A DNA stretch of 12,330 nt from Candidatus Berkelbacteria bacterium (GTDB lineage: Bacteria; Patescibacteriota; UBA1384; VFKW01), in contig VFKW01000064.1 in the NCBI GenBank assembly GCA_009885355.1, forward strand, positions 1 through 12,330, read 5' to 3'. Below, one piece after another: positions 1-5,982 of the stretch. The notes under the pieces were generated by a model, which was not told the DNA's origin, did no database searches, and saw nothing but the letters and a program-made list of their open reading frames with translations. The position numbers and the translations under genes are program-made. The stretch's first letter is position 1, and each line of letters starts with the position of its first letter.

Positions 1-220
1 CCTAGTCGATCGTAGGAGTGTCTGTTTAGGAAGAATGATATATTTTGACGGGCTTGGAAAAGCAGTGAAGAGGATATAGCCCTGAAAGGGCCCCTTTGGG
101 GGATCGTTAAGGATGTAGGGGGCGTCCTCTGAATGAACCCCCTCATCCTTGATCCATGTCCTGCAGTATCACTGTAAAAAATGAAAAATCATCATTCTAT
201 AAAAAACATAATTTATATAT
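1..220 (+). ncRNA. Candidate structured RNA, 5' end outside window
   Basis: No convincing reading frame lies here, but the plus strand is rich in strong hairpins. The best is 101-155: GGATC pairs with GATCC, AAGGATG with CATCCTT and GGGGG with CCCCC, 17 pairs interrupted by a GTT bulge and a small TA/T internal loop. Before it, GCCCT-GAA-AGGGC (79-91) and CCCC-TTT-GGGG (91-101) overlap and so compete. An intrinsic terminator follows at 222-255 in the correct orientation. No promoter is visible, so the 5' end would be outside the window. I checked by eye for tmRNA, RNase P, SRP and common riboswitch signatures and recognised none. The strand is inferred from the terminator, which is bidirectional, so this could also be a trailer of the minus-strand gene beside it. 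Confidence 0.35.
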
Positions 221-221
221 A

Positions 222-255
222 AAAAAAGGACCTCGATCTCTCGAAGTCCTTTTTT
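222..255. terminator. Bidirectional intrinsic terminator
   Basis: AAAAAAGGAC pairs with GTCCTTTTTT. A C/A mismatch and then TCGA/TCGA follow, closing a TCTC loop. The A/T run on both sides makes it work in either direction. It can end minus-strand transcription from the surface-protein gene at 317-949 and plus-strand transcription entering from the left. Confidence 0.8.
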
Positions 256-263
256 ATTCTCTT

Positions 264-298
264 AATACTTAATACCAAATACTTGATACTTGATACTT
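264..298. repeat. Heptamer tandem array, AATACTT type
   Basis: Five 7-bp units in a row: AATACTT, AATACCA, AATACTT, GATACTT, GATACTT. The array fills the gap between the terminator and the 3' end of the surface-protein gene. It belongs to the 7-bp-period repeats found in other spacers of this window. Confidence 0.75.
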
Positions 299-321
299 CT
301 AAAAACCCGCTGGTTTTTAGA
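298..321 (-). terminator. Hairpin over the stop codon of the surface-protein gene
   Basis: TCTAAAAACC (298-307) and GGTTTTTAGA (312-321) form a perfect 10-bp stem with a CGCT loop. The TAA stop of the minus-strand gene (317-319) lies inside one arm. The shape, a short GC core with an A/T run, resembles an intrinsic terminator. It sits in series with the stronger one at 222-255, so it may be a first, weak terminator or a 3'-end stabiliser. Confidence 0.5.
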
Positions 322-949
322 ATGTTGGATTCAAGATAAACCCAGCATTCTTTTTCTGTCTGAAATAAATTCCAGCTGCCCCGCTCAAAAGAGCAAGCAA
401 TCCTGGCAATCCATAAGTCGCACCAGCTTGAGGTAAAGTAGTATGAGTTCCACCTTTTGCTTCTGTTGAAGTTTTTGATGCAACCAAAGCAGACGTAACA
501 GCACTTGATCCACCAGAGCTAGTAGCTGAAGTCGAGCTAGAATTTCCACTTGCGCTTGAAGATGCAGCTGATTCACTGTGCTCACTTGCAGCCGCTGTTC
601 CATTTTTGTTTCCGCCGACTGTACTCGATCCACCCGATGTGGATGTTGAAGTACTAGTACTTCCTGTATTTACGTTTGTATTTAACGTTGTCGGTGTGGA
701 AGTCGTAGTGCTTGTCGTTGGAGTCACAGTTGTTGTGATTGTTCCATAATTTACTGGAGCAGCCGCTGCGCTAGAATTAGCCGATTCATTATGCTGACTT
801 GTAGCAGCAAAAGTATCCCCACTAACAACAGTAGAGCTAGTCCCACCAGATGTGCTCCCGCCACCAGAAGTACTCGCAGCATAAACAGGGCTTACCATAA
901 AGATCAAGCCTGCAAATAATACGATTCCTCCATATTTAAGATTTTCCAT
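317..949 (-). CDS. Ser/Thr-rich secreted surface protein with LPQAG anchor
   Basis: 210 residues, family not recognised. Residues 1-25 form a signal peptide (charged start, hydrophobic core, VYA-A cleavage context). The mature chain is almost entirely Ser, Thr, Gly and Ala, including a (Ser-Thr) run near 97-105, as expected of an extended and possibly glycosylated stalk. Two imperfect repeats, residues 46-60 and 118-132, share the core S-x-H-x-E-S-A. The C-terminus has LPQAG, then a hydrophobic stretch (YGLPGLLALLSGAAGIYF), then RQKK: the order of a cell-wall sorting signal, with Ala replacing the usual Thr of LPxTG. A further ten residues after the basic cluster are unusual. The start is fixed by GGGAGG five bases upstream. 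The inference is a sortase-attached surface protein; no sortase gene is in the window. It lies downstream of two other secreted proteins, separated by a hairpin. Confidence 0.8.
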   Translation of the reverse strand: MENLKYGGIVLFAGLIFMVSPVYAASTSGGGSTSGGTSSTVVSGDTFAATSQHNESANSSAAAAPVNYGTITTTVTPTTSTTTSTPTTLNTNVNTGSTSTSTSTSGGSSTVGGNKNGTAAASEHSESAASSSASGNSSSTSATSSGGSSAVTSALVASKTSTEAKGGTHTTLPQAGATYGLPGLLALLSGAAGIYFRQKKNAGFILNPTF

Positions 950-1030
950 ATAACCTCCCGGTTAAATTAAATTAATAATACATACCATACTCATCTTTTG
1001 ACTACTTATTATTCTAAAAGACAAATTTCA

Positions 1031-1050
1031 ACAATCCAATATTGAATTGT
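1031..1050. promoter_or_regulatory. Imperfect 20-bp palindrome, possible operator
   Basis: ACAATCCAATATTGAATTGT is symmetrical except for one C/A pair. It lies about 80 bases before the start of the surface-protein gene and just beyond the hairpin that ends the upstream gene. A weak promoter-like pair (TTGTTG and TAATAA, 17 apart) lies between it and the gene. This could be an operator, but an AT-rich chance palindrome is possible. Confidence 0.2.
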
Positions 1051-1064
1051 CCAAACTCATCTTT

Positions 1065-1104
1065 AAAAAGTTAGTGCGAGGGGGAGGTAAAACCTCCCCC
1101 TCGC
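1065..1104 (-). terminator. Terminator-like hairpin after the secreted-protein pair
   Basis: Positions 1076-1104 form a perfect 13-bp GC-rich stem (GCGAGGGGGAGGT pairing with its complement) around a three-base loop, nine bases past the TGA/TAA-side end of the gene at 1113-1931. In minus-strand sense it is followed by ACTAAC and five T. The T run starts about six bases from the stem, so termination may be partial. Read-through would carry transcripts into the surface-protein gene. Confidence 0.6.
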
Positions 1105-1112
1105 GGAGTAAT

Positions 1113-1931
1113 TTAAGGTGCACCCGATTCCGAGTGCGAATTTGTACTTTGTCCGGCACTTGTCGTGCCGGTCCCATCTGGACCAGTTGCACTAGACGAA
1201 GAAGTCGACGTCGATGTACTGGTACTGGATGATGCTGCTGCACCATACCCATTGCCGCCATTTGCGACAAGATTGTTATTCACCGACGGCTGATTTAACA
1301 GCCATGATAACCCGAAACAAAATTTCAGGATACCTTCCTCAGCTATCCATGTTCTAGATTTACCAGTAGACTGAGTCATAACACCCGGTCTACGGGAAGT
1401 TGCACATTCAGGCTGCTGAACCAATGGTGGCAAAACTACCCTGGTTGTCGCATCGCAGATCTCGCGAAGTTGTTTGACCAGCTCCGCTCTAATCTTCAGA
1501 TGAATATCTTCTTCGGCGATTATCGCCACAACTGGATTTTGACACCAATCATAGACCAAACGGCCTTTGACTACCGAGGTTTTTTTGGAAAATTGTCCTT
1601 TCCAGCAAACATCGACTTGAAGATCATTAGCCTGTCCAGATCCACTCATCTTACTTTTTCGAAGCGACAGAACAAGACAATTCGTCTTATCCATTTCAGA
1701 GCTCTTCTTTTCCACCACAACCGCAACCGGATCAACAAAATGGGTCGTCGTGAAATTAAAATTCTGAAACTTCGCAAGAATAGCAGGGTCAAATTTGACC
1801 CCTGCCAGATCAAGTGGCGATTCGTCGGGTTTAGTAACCGACGAAACAGCGAAATCATCGACCGTATCTGCCAGGCATACACCCGACAGAAAAACGCAAC
1901 ACATAAGCATTATGATGATCTTTCGTTTCAT
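1113..1931 (-). CDS. Secreted protein with Ser/Thr-rich tail, unknown function
   Basis: 272 residues, family not recognised. Residues 1-21 are a signal peptide (MKRK, hydrophobic core, LA-D cleavage context); the cysteines in it do not form a lipobox. The mature body, to about residue 228, has six cysteines, an even number that would suit disulfides outside the membrane. The last 40 or so residues are a (Ser-Thr) low-complexity tail ending NSHSESGAP. That tail echoes the S-x-H-x-E-S repeats of the anchored protein at 317-949, although this protein has no anchor of its own. Its GGAGGT ribosome binding site lies inside the last codons of the upstream gene (the Gly-Gly-Gly-Asn end), and only one base separates that gene's stop from this ATG, so the two are probably translationally coupled. 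Confidence 0.75.
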   Translation of the reverse strand: MKRKIIIMLMCCVFLSGVCLADTVDDFAVSSVTKPDESPLDLAGVKFDPAILAKFQNFNFTTTHFVDPVAVVVEKKSSEMDKTNCLVLSLRKSKMSGSGQANDLQVDVCWKGQFSKKTSVVKGRLVYDWCQNPVVAIIAEEDIHLKIRAELVKQLREICDATTRVVLPPLVQQPECATSRRPGVMTQSTGKSRTWIAEEGILKFCFGLSWLLNQPSVNNNLVANGGNGYGAAASSSTSTSTSTSSSSATGPDGTGTTSAGQSTNSHSESGAP

Positions 1932-1932
1932 C

Positions 1933-2925
1933 TTAGTTACCTCCCCCGTATAAGGTTATTGTATCGTTGTCTCTGTCATAACGACTGAAACCCCCGGCAT
2001 CTATTTGTAAACATGTACCAGGACCAGCCTTTATCTCAAGAATGTTGTCAACAATTAGACAGCCATTCTTGAGTAACATACCATTTTGGTATGTTTTCAG
2101 TACGGATCTGTTATTCGCGGGTGTAGAAATCTTAATTTTTCCATCGCCGCAAAATGGACCCCCGTTCATTCCTACCAGCCTGATAATGAGGCATTTACCG
2201 ATCAGCGTTACAGTCTTTTTGATCGGGTCATATTCTGTCTTTGCAGGTTTTAATGCCTCAAATGGCGAAACTGATCCTGTAGAACCAGATCCAGACGAAT
2301 CTGCTCTCGTAGAACCAATATTATTACCATTATCACTGATCGGACCAGCAGCGCTCGGATCTTGAATCCAAGTTCCAACCGATACCTTCGATACTGGAAT
2401 GGTCACCAAAGTGGAAAAATCTCTCTCGCCTTTTATGGCGGATCTTCCCATCAAAGTAAAACCGAGCTCCTCAACAGAAGTGATCGGATACCATGCTTCC
2501 AGATAAAGAGTGTCTGAAGACTCAGCAATAGTAATCATATTTTGCATACCTTTTGGCTTTGTCTTATTACATTCCTTACAATTTGGATGGCTACAAGACT
2601 CCGCTACAGGGTAACAATGTGCCATAATCTTAGCCCGTCGGCCAATATCTACACGGTCAACTGGATCAAGACGAAGCTTGAGCAGAAGGAATCCGCACGG
2701 TGGAACATCTCCTTTTGCCATCAGGTTGCCTGAAGGCGTCTGGGTAAATTCCACATATCCGACAAATGAGGCGGTGGTTTTCATCTGCTGCTTATAATAA
2801 GCACAGCTGAAATAACCTCCTATCTCCTTTATCTCTTTTGTATCAGAGAATAGAGAAAAAGCAGAAGTCTCGATTGGCGCCAACAAGGCCACCAGAGTGA
2901 CGATCAGAAACAGAAACTTTTTCAT
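1933..2925 (-). CDS. Secreted cysteine-rich protein, unknown function
   Basis: 330 residues, family not recognised. Residues 1-22 are a clear signal peptide (MKKF, hydrophobic core, TSA-F cleavage). The mature part has ten cysteines, including the dense cluster HCYPVAESCSHPNCKEC near residues 103-119, which could be disulfide-bonded or bind a metal. A Ser/Gly-rich linker near residues 205-220 (DSSGSGSTGS) divides an N-terminal domain from a C-terminal domain that has four more cysteines. No transmembrane segment follows the signal peptide, so the protein is probably released or held by partners. AGGAGG nine bases upstream sets the start. It is the first gene of a pair with 1113-1931. The non-coding leader region upstream contains a large inverted repeat that may be a structured 5' untranslated region. 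Confidence 0.75.
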   Translation of the reverse strand: MKKFLFLIVTLVALLAPIETSAFSLFSDTKEIKEIGGYFSCAYYKQQMKTTASFVGYVEFTQTPSGNLMAKGDVPPCGFLLLKLRLDPVDRVDIGRRAKIMAHCYPVAESCSHPNCKECNKTKPKGMQNMITIAESSDTLYLEAWYPITSVEELGFTLMGRSAIKGERDFSTLVTIPVSKVSVGTWIQDPSAAGPISDNGNNIGSTRADSSGSGSTGSVSPFEALKPAKTEYDPIKKTVTLIGKCLIIRLVGMNGGPFCGDGKIKISTPANNRSVLKTYQNGMLLKNGCLIVDNILEIKAGPGTCLQIDAGGFSRYDRDNDTITLYGGGN

Positions 2926-3055
2926 TTTTCGTGGCCTCCTTAAGCCATTTTCGATGTAATTCTTAAAGAACTATCTAATCGCCTAAAAAAGGCGTTAGAA
3001 CATGATATCTTACTACACCTCATAGCGTTCAATGTATTTCGCTTTTAGTGAGCAA

Positions 3056-3166
3056 GGTCTTGGCCAGGATCTCCATTAGCAAGCTAACGAGCATCCCGAG
3101 GGACAAAAGAAGGAAAAGAGATACTTAATATTTAATGTATCAATCCCCAGTTTCCCAGCCAAGACC
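3056..3166 (-). promoter_or_regulatory. Candidate structured leader upstream of the secreted-protein pair
   Basis: GGTCTTGGC and GCCAAGACC (3056-3064, 3158-3166) form a perfect 9-bp stem closing a loop of about 93 bases. In minus-strand sense the loop holds further hairpins: GATAC/GTATC, TCCCTCGGGA, and CGTTAG-CTTG-CTAATG with a CUUG tetraloop. This multi-branched pattern fits a riboswitch-like or attenuator leader for the gene at 1933-2925, about 130 bases away. It matches no riboswitch class I know. Strand is inferred only from the neighbouring gene. Confidence 0.35.
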
Positions 3167-3211
3167 ATATCCACCAAAAATGTTAATTTTCTTCCAGGCC
3201 GTCAGGCCCAA

Positions 3212-3239
3212 AATACTAAATACTATATACTTAATACTA
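3212..3239. repeat. Heptamer tandem array, AATACTA type
   Basis: Four 7-bp units: AATACTA, AATACTA, TATACTT, AATACTA. It is the same repeat type as 264-298 and lies just past the cysS terminator candidate. Confidence 0.7.
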
Positions 3240-3240
3240 T

Positions 3241-3267
3241 AAAACAGGTCCCAATCCAGTTGGGCCC
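3241..3267 (-). terminator. Probable cysS terminator
   Basis: In minus-strand sense GGGCCCAA pairs with TTGGGACC (one mismatch) around a CTGGA loop, followed by TGTTTTATAG. It lies about 65 bases after the cysS stop, in the right orientation to end the dprA-to-cysS cluster. Confidence 0.5.
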
Positions 3268-3331
3268 CTCCGTTTCTTAGTCAACGTATGATTGTATCAC
3301 AAACAAATGACTTTGTCAATACTAAACAGCC

Positions 3332-4681
3332 TTATTGACGTACTATTTTCACCCCGTCTTGCGCATCCTCAACCTGATAACCCATCTTTTCTATCTTACC
3401 TCGCAACTCATCCGCTAGCTGCCAATTTTTCACCGATCGCGCTTCTTCTCGCTTCTTTACCAATTCTTTTACCTCGTCACTAATCAGATCATCTCTTTCG
3501 ATATCAAAAGCAAAAACCGGTTCAAAATACTTCCACAGCTCAAAATCATTTGCTTCATGCAATCTAGCAAGCGCTTTTGGCGTGTCCAGATCATTGTATA
3601 ACATATCTTTAACTATATCAATGACATTTGTTCTATTTTCAACATTGCTTGATTTTCCTTTCAATGCCCGTATTTTCCTCAAAGTTGATCTCGCCCCCTC
3701 GAGCGCCTGCCACGTAAAGTTCAATTTTGACCTATAATGACCAGACATCACAAAATATCGAAAATCAATCGGATCAAAACCTTTTTCCTCGATCTCAGTC
3801 AAGGTATAAACATTTCCCAAACTTTTCGACATTTTAGTACTATCAATATTTAAAAATTCATTATGCATCCAATAATTTGCAAGCGGTGTCTCAAAAGCCG
3901 CTTCGCTCTGAGCGATCTCATTTGTATGGTGTGTCCCAATATGATCCACTCCGCCGGCATGAATATCAAAAGATTGACCCAAAATCTTTCGCGAAATAGC
4001 CGAACATTCGATATGCCAACCTGGGAAACCTTTCCCCCAAGGTGAAGGCCATTGCAAAATGTGATCTTTGTAGCGACCGGCCAAAAAGAACCAAAGCACA
4101 AAATCTTGTGGATTTTTCTTATTTTGATCGACGACCACTTCTTCCCTGACACCCACTTTTTTATCCTCCAGCTTCTGCCCAGTCAATTTTCCATAATCCG
4201 AAAGCTTGGAAGTATCAAAATATATCGCAAATTCATCCGAATAAGTAAAACCCTTTTCTTCTAGAATTTTAATGATTTCAAGCTGTTCCTCGATTGCATC
4301 AGTCGCCCGAACCACCTCTTCCGGTCTTTCAATATTCAATTTTTCCATATCCTGAAAAAACCTGTCCTCATATTTCCGAGCGATCGTCAGAGGATCGGTA
4401 TTTTCTCTTTTTGCACCCAATTCGAGCTTATCTTCCCCCTCGTCTCCATCCCCTACCAGATGGCCAACATCGGTTATATTCATCCCCTCTTGTACCTCAT
4501 AACCGGCAAATTTCAAAACTCTTCGAAGCAAATCATCAAAAAGATAAGCTCTCAGGTTACCAACATGAGCAAAATTATAAACTGTAGGTCCACACACATA
4601 CAATTTAACCTGATTATCCCTAATCGGCCTAAAATCCTCAACCGAACGCGTCATTGTATTATAAAGTTTAATTTTATTCAT
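3332..4681 (-). CDS. cysS: Cysteinyl-tRNA synthetase
   Basis: Class I aminoacyl-tRNA synthetase that attaches cysteine to tRNA-Cys in the cytoplasm, with ATP. Counting from the chosen start (449 residues, normal size), the HIGH motif appears as HVGN at 39-42 and the KMSKS loop is intact at 283-287 (STKMSKSLGN). The family's zinc ligands are present with the expected spacing: Cys30 (YVCGPTVY), Cys226 (WHIECSA), His251 and Glu255 (GTHHTNE). The C-terminal helical region is present. An in-frame ATG at 4718-4720 would add 13 residues. I chose 4681 because homologues begin close to the KIKLYNT segment and the upstream ATG has no ribosome binding site; a weak GAGTGAG precedes the chosen one. It is the last gene of the cluster, with octamer repeats in the spacer before it. 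Confidence 0.95.
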   Translation of the reverse strand: MNKIKLYNTMTRSVEDFRPIRDNQVKLYVCGPTVYNFAHVGNLRAYLFDDLLRRVLKFAGYEVQEGMNITDVGHLVGDGDEGEDKLELGAKRENTDPLTIARKYEDRFFQDMEKLNIERPEEVVRATDAIEEQLEIIKILEEKGFTYSDEFAIYFDTSKLSDYGKLTGQKLEDKKVGVREEVVVDQNKKNPQDFVLWFFLAGRYKDHILQWPSPWGKGFPGWHIECSAISRKILGQSFDIHAGGVDHIGTHHTNEIAQSEAAFETPLANYWMHNEFLNIDSTKMSKSLGNVYTLTEIEEKGFDPIDFRYFVMSGHYRSKLNFTWQALEGARSTLRKIRALKGKSSNVENRTNVIDIVKDMLYNDLDTPKALARLHEANDFELWKYFEPVFAFDIERDDLISDEVKELVKKREEARSVKNWQLADELRGKIEKMGYQVEDAQDGVKIVRQ

Positions 4682-4736
4682 CAACTCACTCATTCTTGAA
4701 TCGCAGTAAAAATATGCCATTTACTACTTATTTCTT

Positions 4737-4767
4737 ACTAGCTTATTGCTTACCAGCTTACTAGCTT
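4737..4767. repeat. Octamer tandem array, AGCTT type
   Basis: Units ACTAGCTT, ATTGCTT, ACCAGCTT, ACTAGCTT (8, 7, 8 and 8 bp) fill the spacer between the zinc-ribbon gene and cysS. The same units in another order appear at 9704-9736 and 10132-10164. Confidence 0.75.
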
Positions 4768-4772
4768 GCGCC

Positions 4773-4976
4773 CTATTCATCCTCAAACTTATCCTCAGGC
4801 AAATCATCAGACTCTTCCGTCTCTTCCAACAAATCCTCATCATACTTATCGTCTTCATTCTCATGTGGCAAATTCATATCATCAGCCACCAAAGTTCCAC
4901 CACATTCTGGGCATGTTCCAGGTGCAGTTCCAACATAACCGCAATTCAAGCAATAAAATACAGGAATATCATTCAT
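4773..4976 (-). CDS. Small rubredoxin-like zinc-ribbon protein with acidic tail
   Basis: 67 residues. The first half is one zinc-ribbon or rubredoxin-type knuckle pair: Cys9-x2-Cys12 (YCLNC) and Cys22-x2-Cys25 (CPEC), with GTAPGTCPECGG typical of rubredoxin-like domains. The second half (from about residue 33) is strongly acidic, with mostly Asp and Glu to the end. GGAGGAG four bases before the ATG gives a strong ribosome binding site. It lies between recR and cysS on the same strand. With four cysteines it should bind zinc or iron. The aromatic-rich core of a true electron-transfer rubredoxin is not evident, so a structural zinc ribbon in a protein or nucleic-acid adaptor is more likely. The exact role is unknown. 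Confidence 0.75.
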   Translation of the reverse strand: MNDIPVFYCLNCGYVGTAPGTCPECGGTLVADDMNLPHENEDDKYDEDLLEETEESDDLPEDKFEDE

Positions 4977-5077
4977 TTTTCTCCTCCAATAACTAACTTT
5001 TTTTCTATTTTACACAATTTTTACTATTCTTGTCCAATTTGTCAACATGTTAGTAGTTCCAACCCTCTCCCTACTGT

Positions 5078-5104
5078 CATCTCGAGCCTGTCGAGAGATC
5101 GTCC
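5078..5104. repeat. Dispersed mini-hairpin, GTCATCTCGAG type
   Basis: TCTCGA-GCCTG-TCGAGA forms a perfect 6-bp hairpin within GTCATCTCGAGCCTGTCGAG followed by AGATCG. A relative with different stem sequence lies at 8379-8404. Elements of the form GTCAT-hairpin-GATC are a common kind of intergenic repeat in bacterial genomes. Confidence 0.6.
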
Positions 5105-5120
5105 CTCATCTCAGGCCCCC

Positions 5121-5197
5121 CCAACTCCTAACTACCAACTCCCAGCTACTTATCCGCCCCCCCCTAACTACTAACTCCCAACTCCTAACTACTAATA
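5121..5197. repeat. Heptamer arrays abutting recR
   Basis: Two runs of 7-bp units: CCAACTC, CTAACTA, CCAACTC, CCAGCTA, CTTATCC (5121-5155), then after a C-rich stretch CTAACTA, CTAACTC, CCAACTC, CTAACTA, CTAATAA (5164-5198). The CTA at 5192-5194 is the TAG stop of recR on the minus strand. Confidence 0.8.
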
Positions 5198-5812
5198 ACT
5201 ATTCCGTCCCTCCATCGCCCTAGTCAGTGTCATCTCATCAGCATATTCCAAATCACCGCCGACCGGTAAACCCCTTGCGATCCTTGTCAGTTTAAGATTT
5301 TTTATTTTTATGTTCTGTTTTTTTTGTTCTGAGATTTTATGATTAATATACATTGAAGTCGCCTCGCCCTCGAGTGAAGGATCAGTTGCCAAGATAATTT
5401 CCTCGATTTGGCCATCTTCAATTTTCTTAAATAATTCAAAGATTCTCAAATTTTCCGGACCGATCCCGTTTATCGGCGAAATCACTCCTCCTAAAACATG
5501 GTAAAATCCATCAAAACCGGTTCTCTCGAGTGCTACCACGTCCAACGGCTCCTCAACCACACATAATTTTTTCTTATCTCGGGCACTATTCATACAGATC
5601 GCACAAGGGCTATTTTCGGCAATATTAAAGCAGTTTTCACAAGTTTTGAGATTTTTACGCAAATTCCCAACTGCTTCAGACAGTTTAACAACATCTTCTG
5701 TCGGTTTTGTCAGTAAATAAAAAGTTAACCGACTAGCCGATTTCGGCCCGATCCCCGGCAATTTGCCAAATTCTTCAATTAAATCTTGTACAGACTTCGG
5801 AATACTAGACAT
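5192..5812 (-). CDS. recR: Recombination mediator protein RecR
   Basis: 206 residues, normal length. RecR works with RecO (and RecF) to load RecA onto single-stranded DNA in gap repair. Domains in order: an N-terminal helix-hairpin-helix (KLPGIGPKSASRL, about 17-29); a Cys4 zinc finger with Cys58-x2-Cys61 and Cys70-x2-Cys73; a Toprim domain (LCVVEEPLD from about 83, and ATDPSLEGEAT); and the C-terminal segment ARGLPVGGDLEYADEMTL. GAGG five bases before the ATG supports the start. The last residues (Ser-Tyr) and the TAG stop come from the neighbouring heptamer repeat, so the repeat appears to have replaced the original 3' end. It lies downstream of topA, with a repeat-filled spacer between them. 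Confidence 0.95.
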   Translation of the reverse strand: MSSIPKSVQDLIEEFGKLPGIGPKSASRLTFYLLTKPTEDVVKLSEAVGNLRKNLKTCENCFNIAENSPCAICMNSARDKKKLCVVEEPLDVVALERTGFDGFYHVLGGVISPINGIGPENLRIFELFKKIEDGQIEEIILATDPSLEGEATSMYINHKISEQKKQNIKIKNLKLTRIARGLPVGGDLEYADEMTLTRAMEGRNSY

Positions 5813-5825
5813 AATACCTCATAAT

Positions 5826-5938
5826 TTCAAAATCCAAATTTCTAATGTCAAATCAACCTCAAATGACTAAATATCAAAAATTTGACATTTGGATTTAGGA
5901 TTTGATTTGTCATTTGACATTGGAAATTTGACATTTAA
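5826..5938. repeat. AT-rich 7-bp-period spacer repeat with inverted arms
   Basis: The recR-topA spacer is a run of TTTGACA/TTTGGAT-like units with a period near seven. AATCCAAAT and TGTCAAAT (about 5831-5854) are complementary to ATTTGACA/TTTGGATT at 5879-5894, so it can also fold. Positions 5906-5935 match 10627-10656 at 28 of 30 bases in the same orientation. Confidence 0.65.
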
Positions 5939-5954
5939 CCCTGTTATTTCCTCG

Positions 5955-5982
5955 CAAACTACTAACTACTAACTACTAACTA
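5955..5982. repeat. Heptamer array ending topA
   Basis: CAAACTA followed by three CTAACTA units. The CTA at 5969-5971 is the TAG stop of topA, and the last coding units give the terminal Val-Val-Ser-Ser of TopA. Confidence 0.8.

Larger units (their letters stand above)
2926..3331. other. 406-base gene-free spacer
   Basis: This spacer lies between the cysteine-rich secreted protein and cysS. It contains a CGCCT-AAAAA-AGGCG mini-hairpin (about 2981-2995), the long-range inverted repeat 3056-3166, a GGCC-GTCA-GGCC hairpin near 3197-3208, a heptamer array (3212-3239) and the cysS terminator candidate (3241-3267). I saw no convincing reading frame and no strong promoter on either strand. Confidence 0.7.

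Noticed and set aside
1866..1931. Signal peptide considered as a lipoprotein signal (cysteines in GVCLA)
   Set aside because: The residue before the cysteine is Val and the lipobox pattern is not met; a standard signal peptidase site fits better.
1470..1988. Plus-strand reading frame of 172 codons
   Set aside because: It is antisense to two secreted-protein genes with signal peptides and strong ribosome binding sites, and its translation has no domain character.
2981..2995. CGCCT-AAAAA-AGGCG as a terminator
   Set aside because: The A/T run is in the loop rather than after the stem, and the stem has five pairs only.
5007..5045. TTGACA and TAAAAT upstream of the zinc-ribbon gene as a promoter
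   Set aside because: The two hexamers are 27 bases apart; the alternative TTGGAC pairing gives a 19-base spacer, so support is weak.
5121..5197. Repeat array considered as a CRISPR
   Set aside because: Units are contiguous 7-mers with no spacers and no cas genes nearby.
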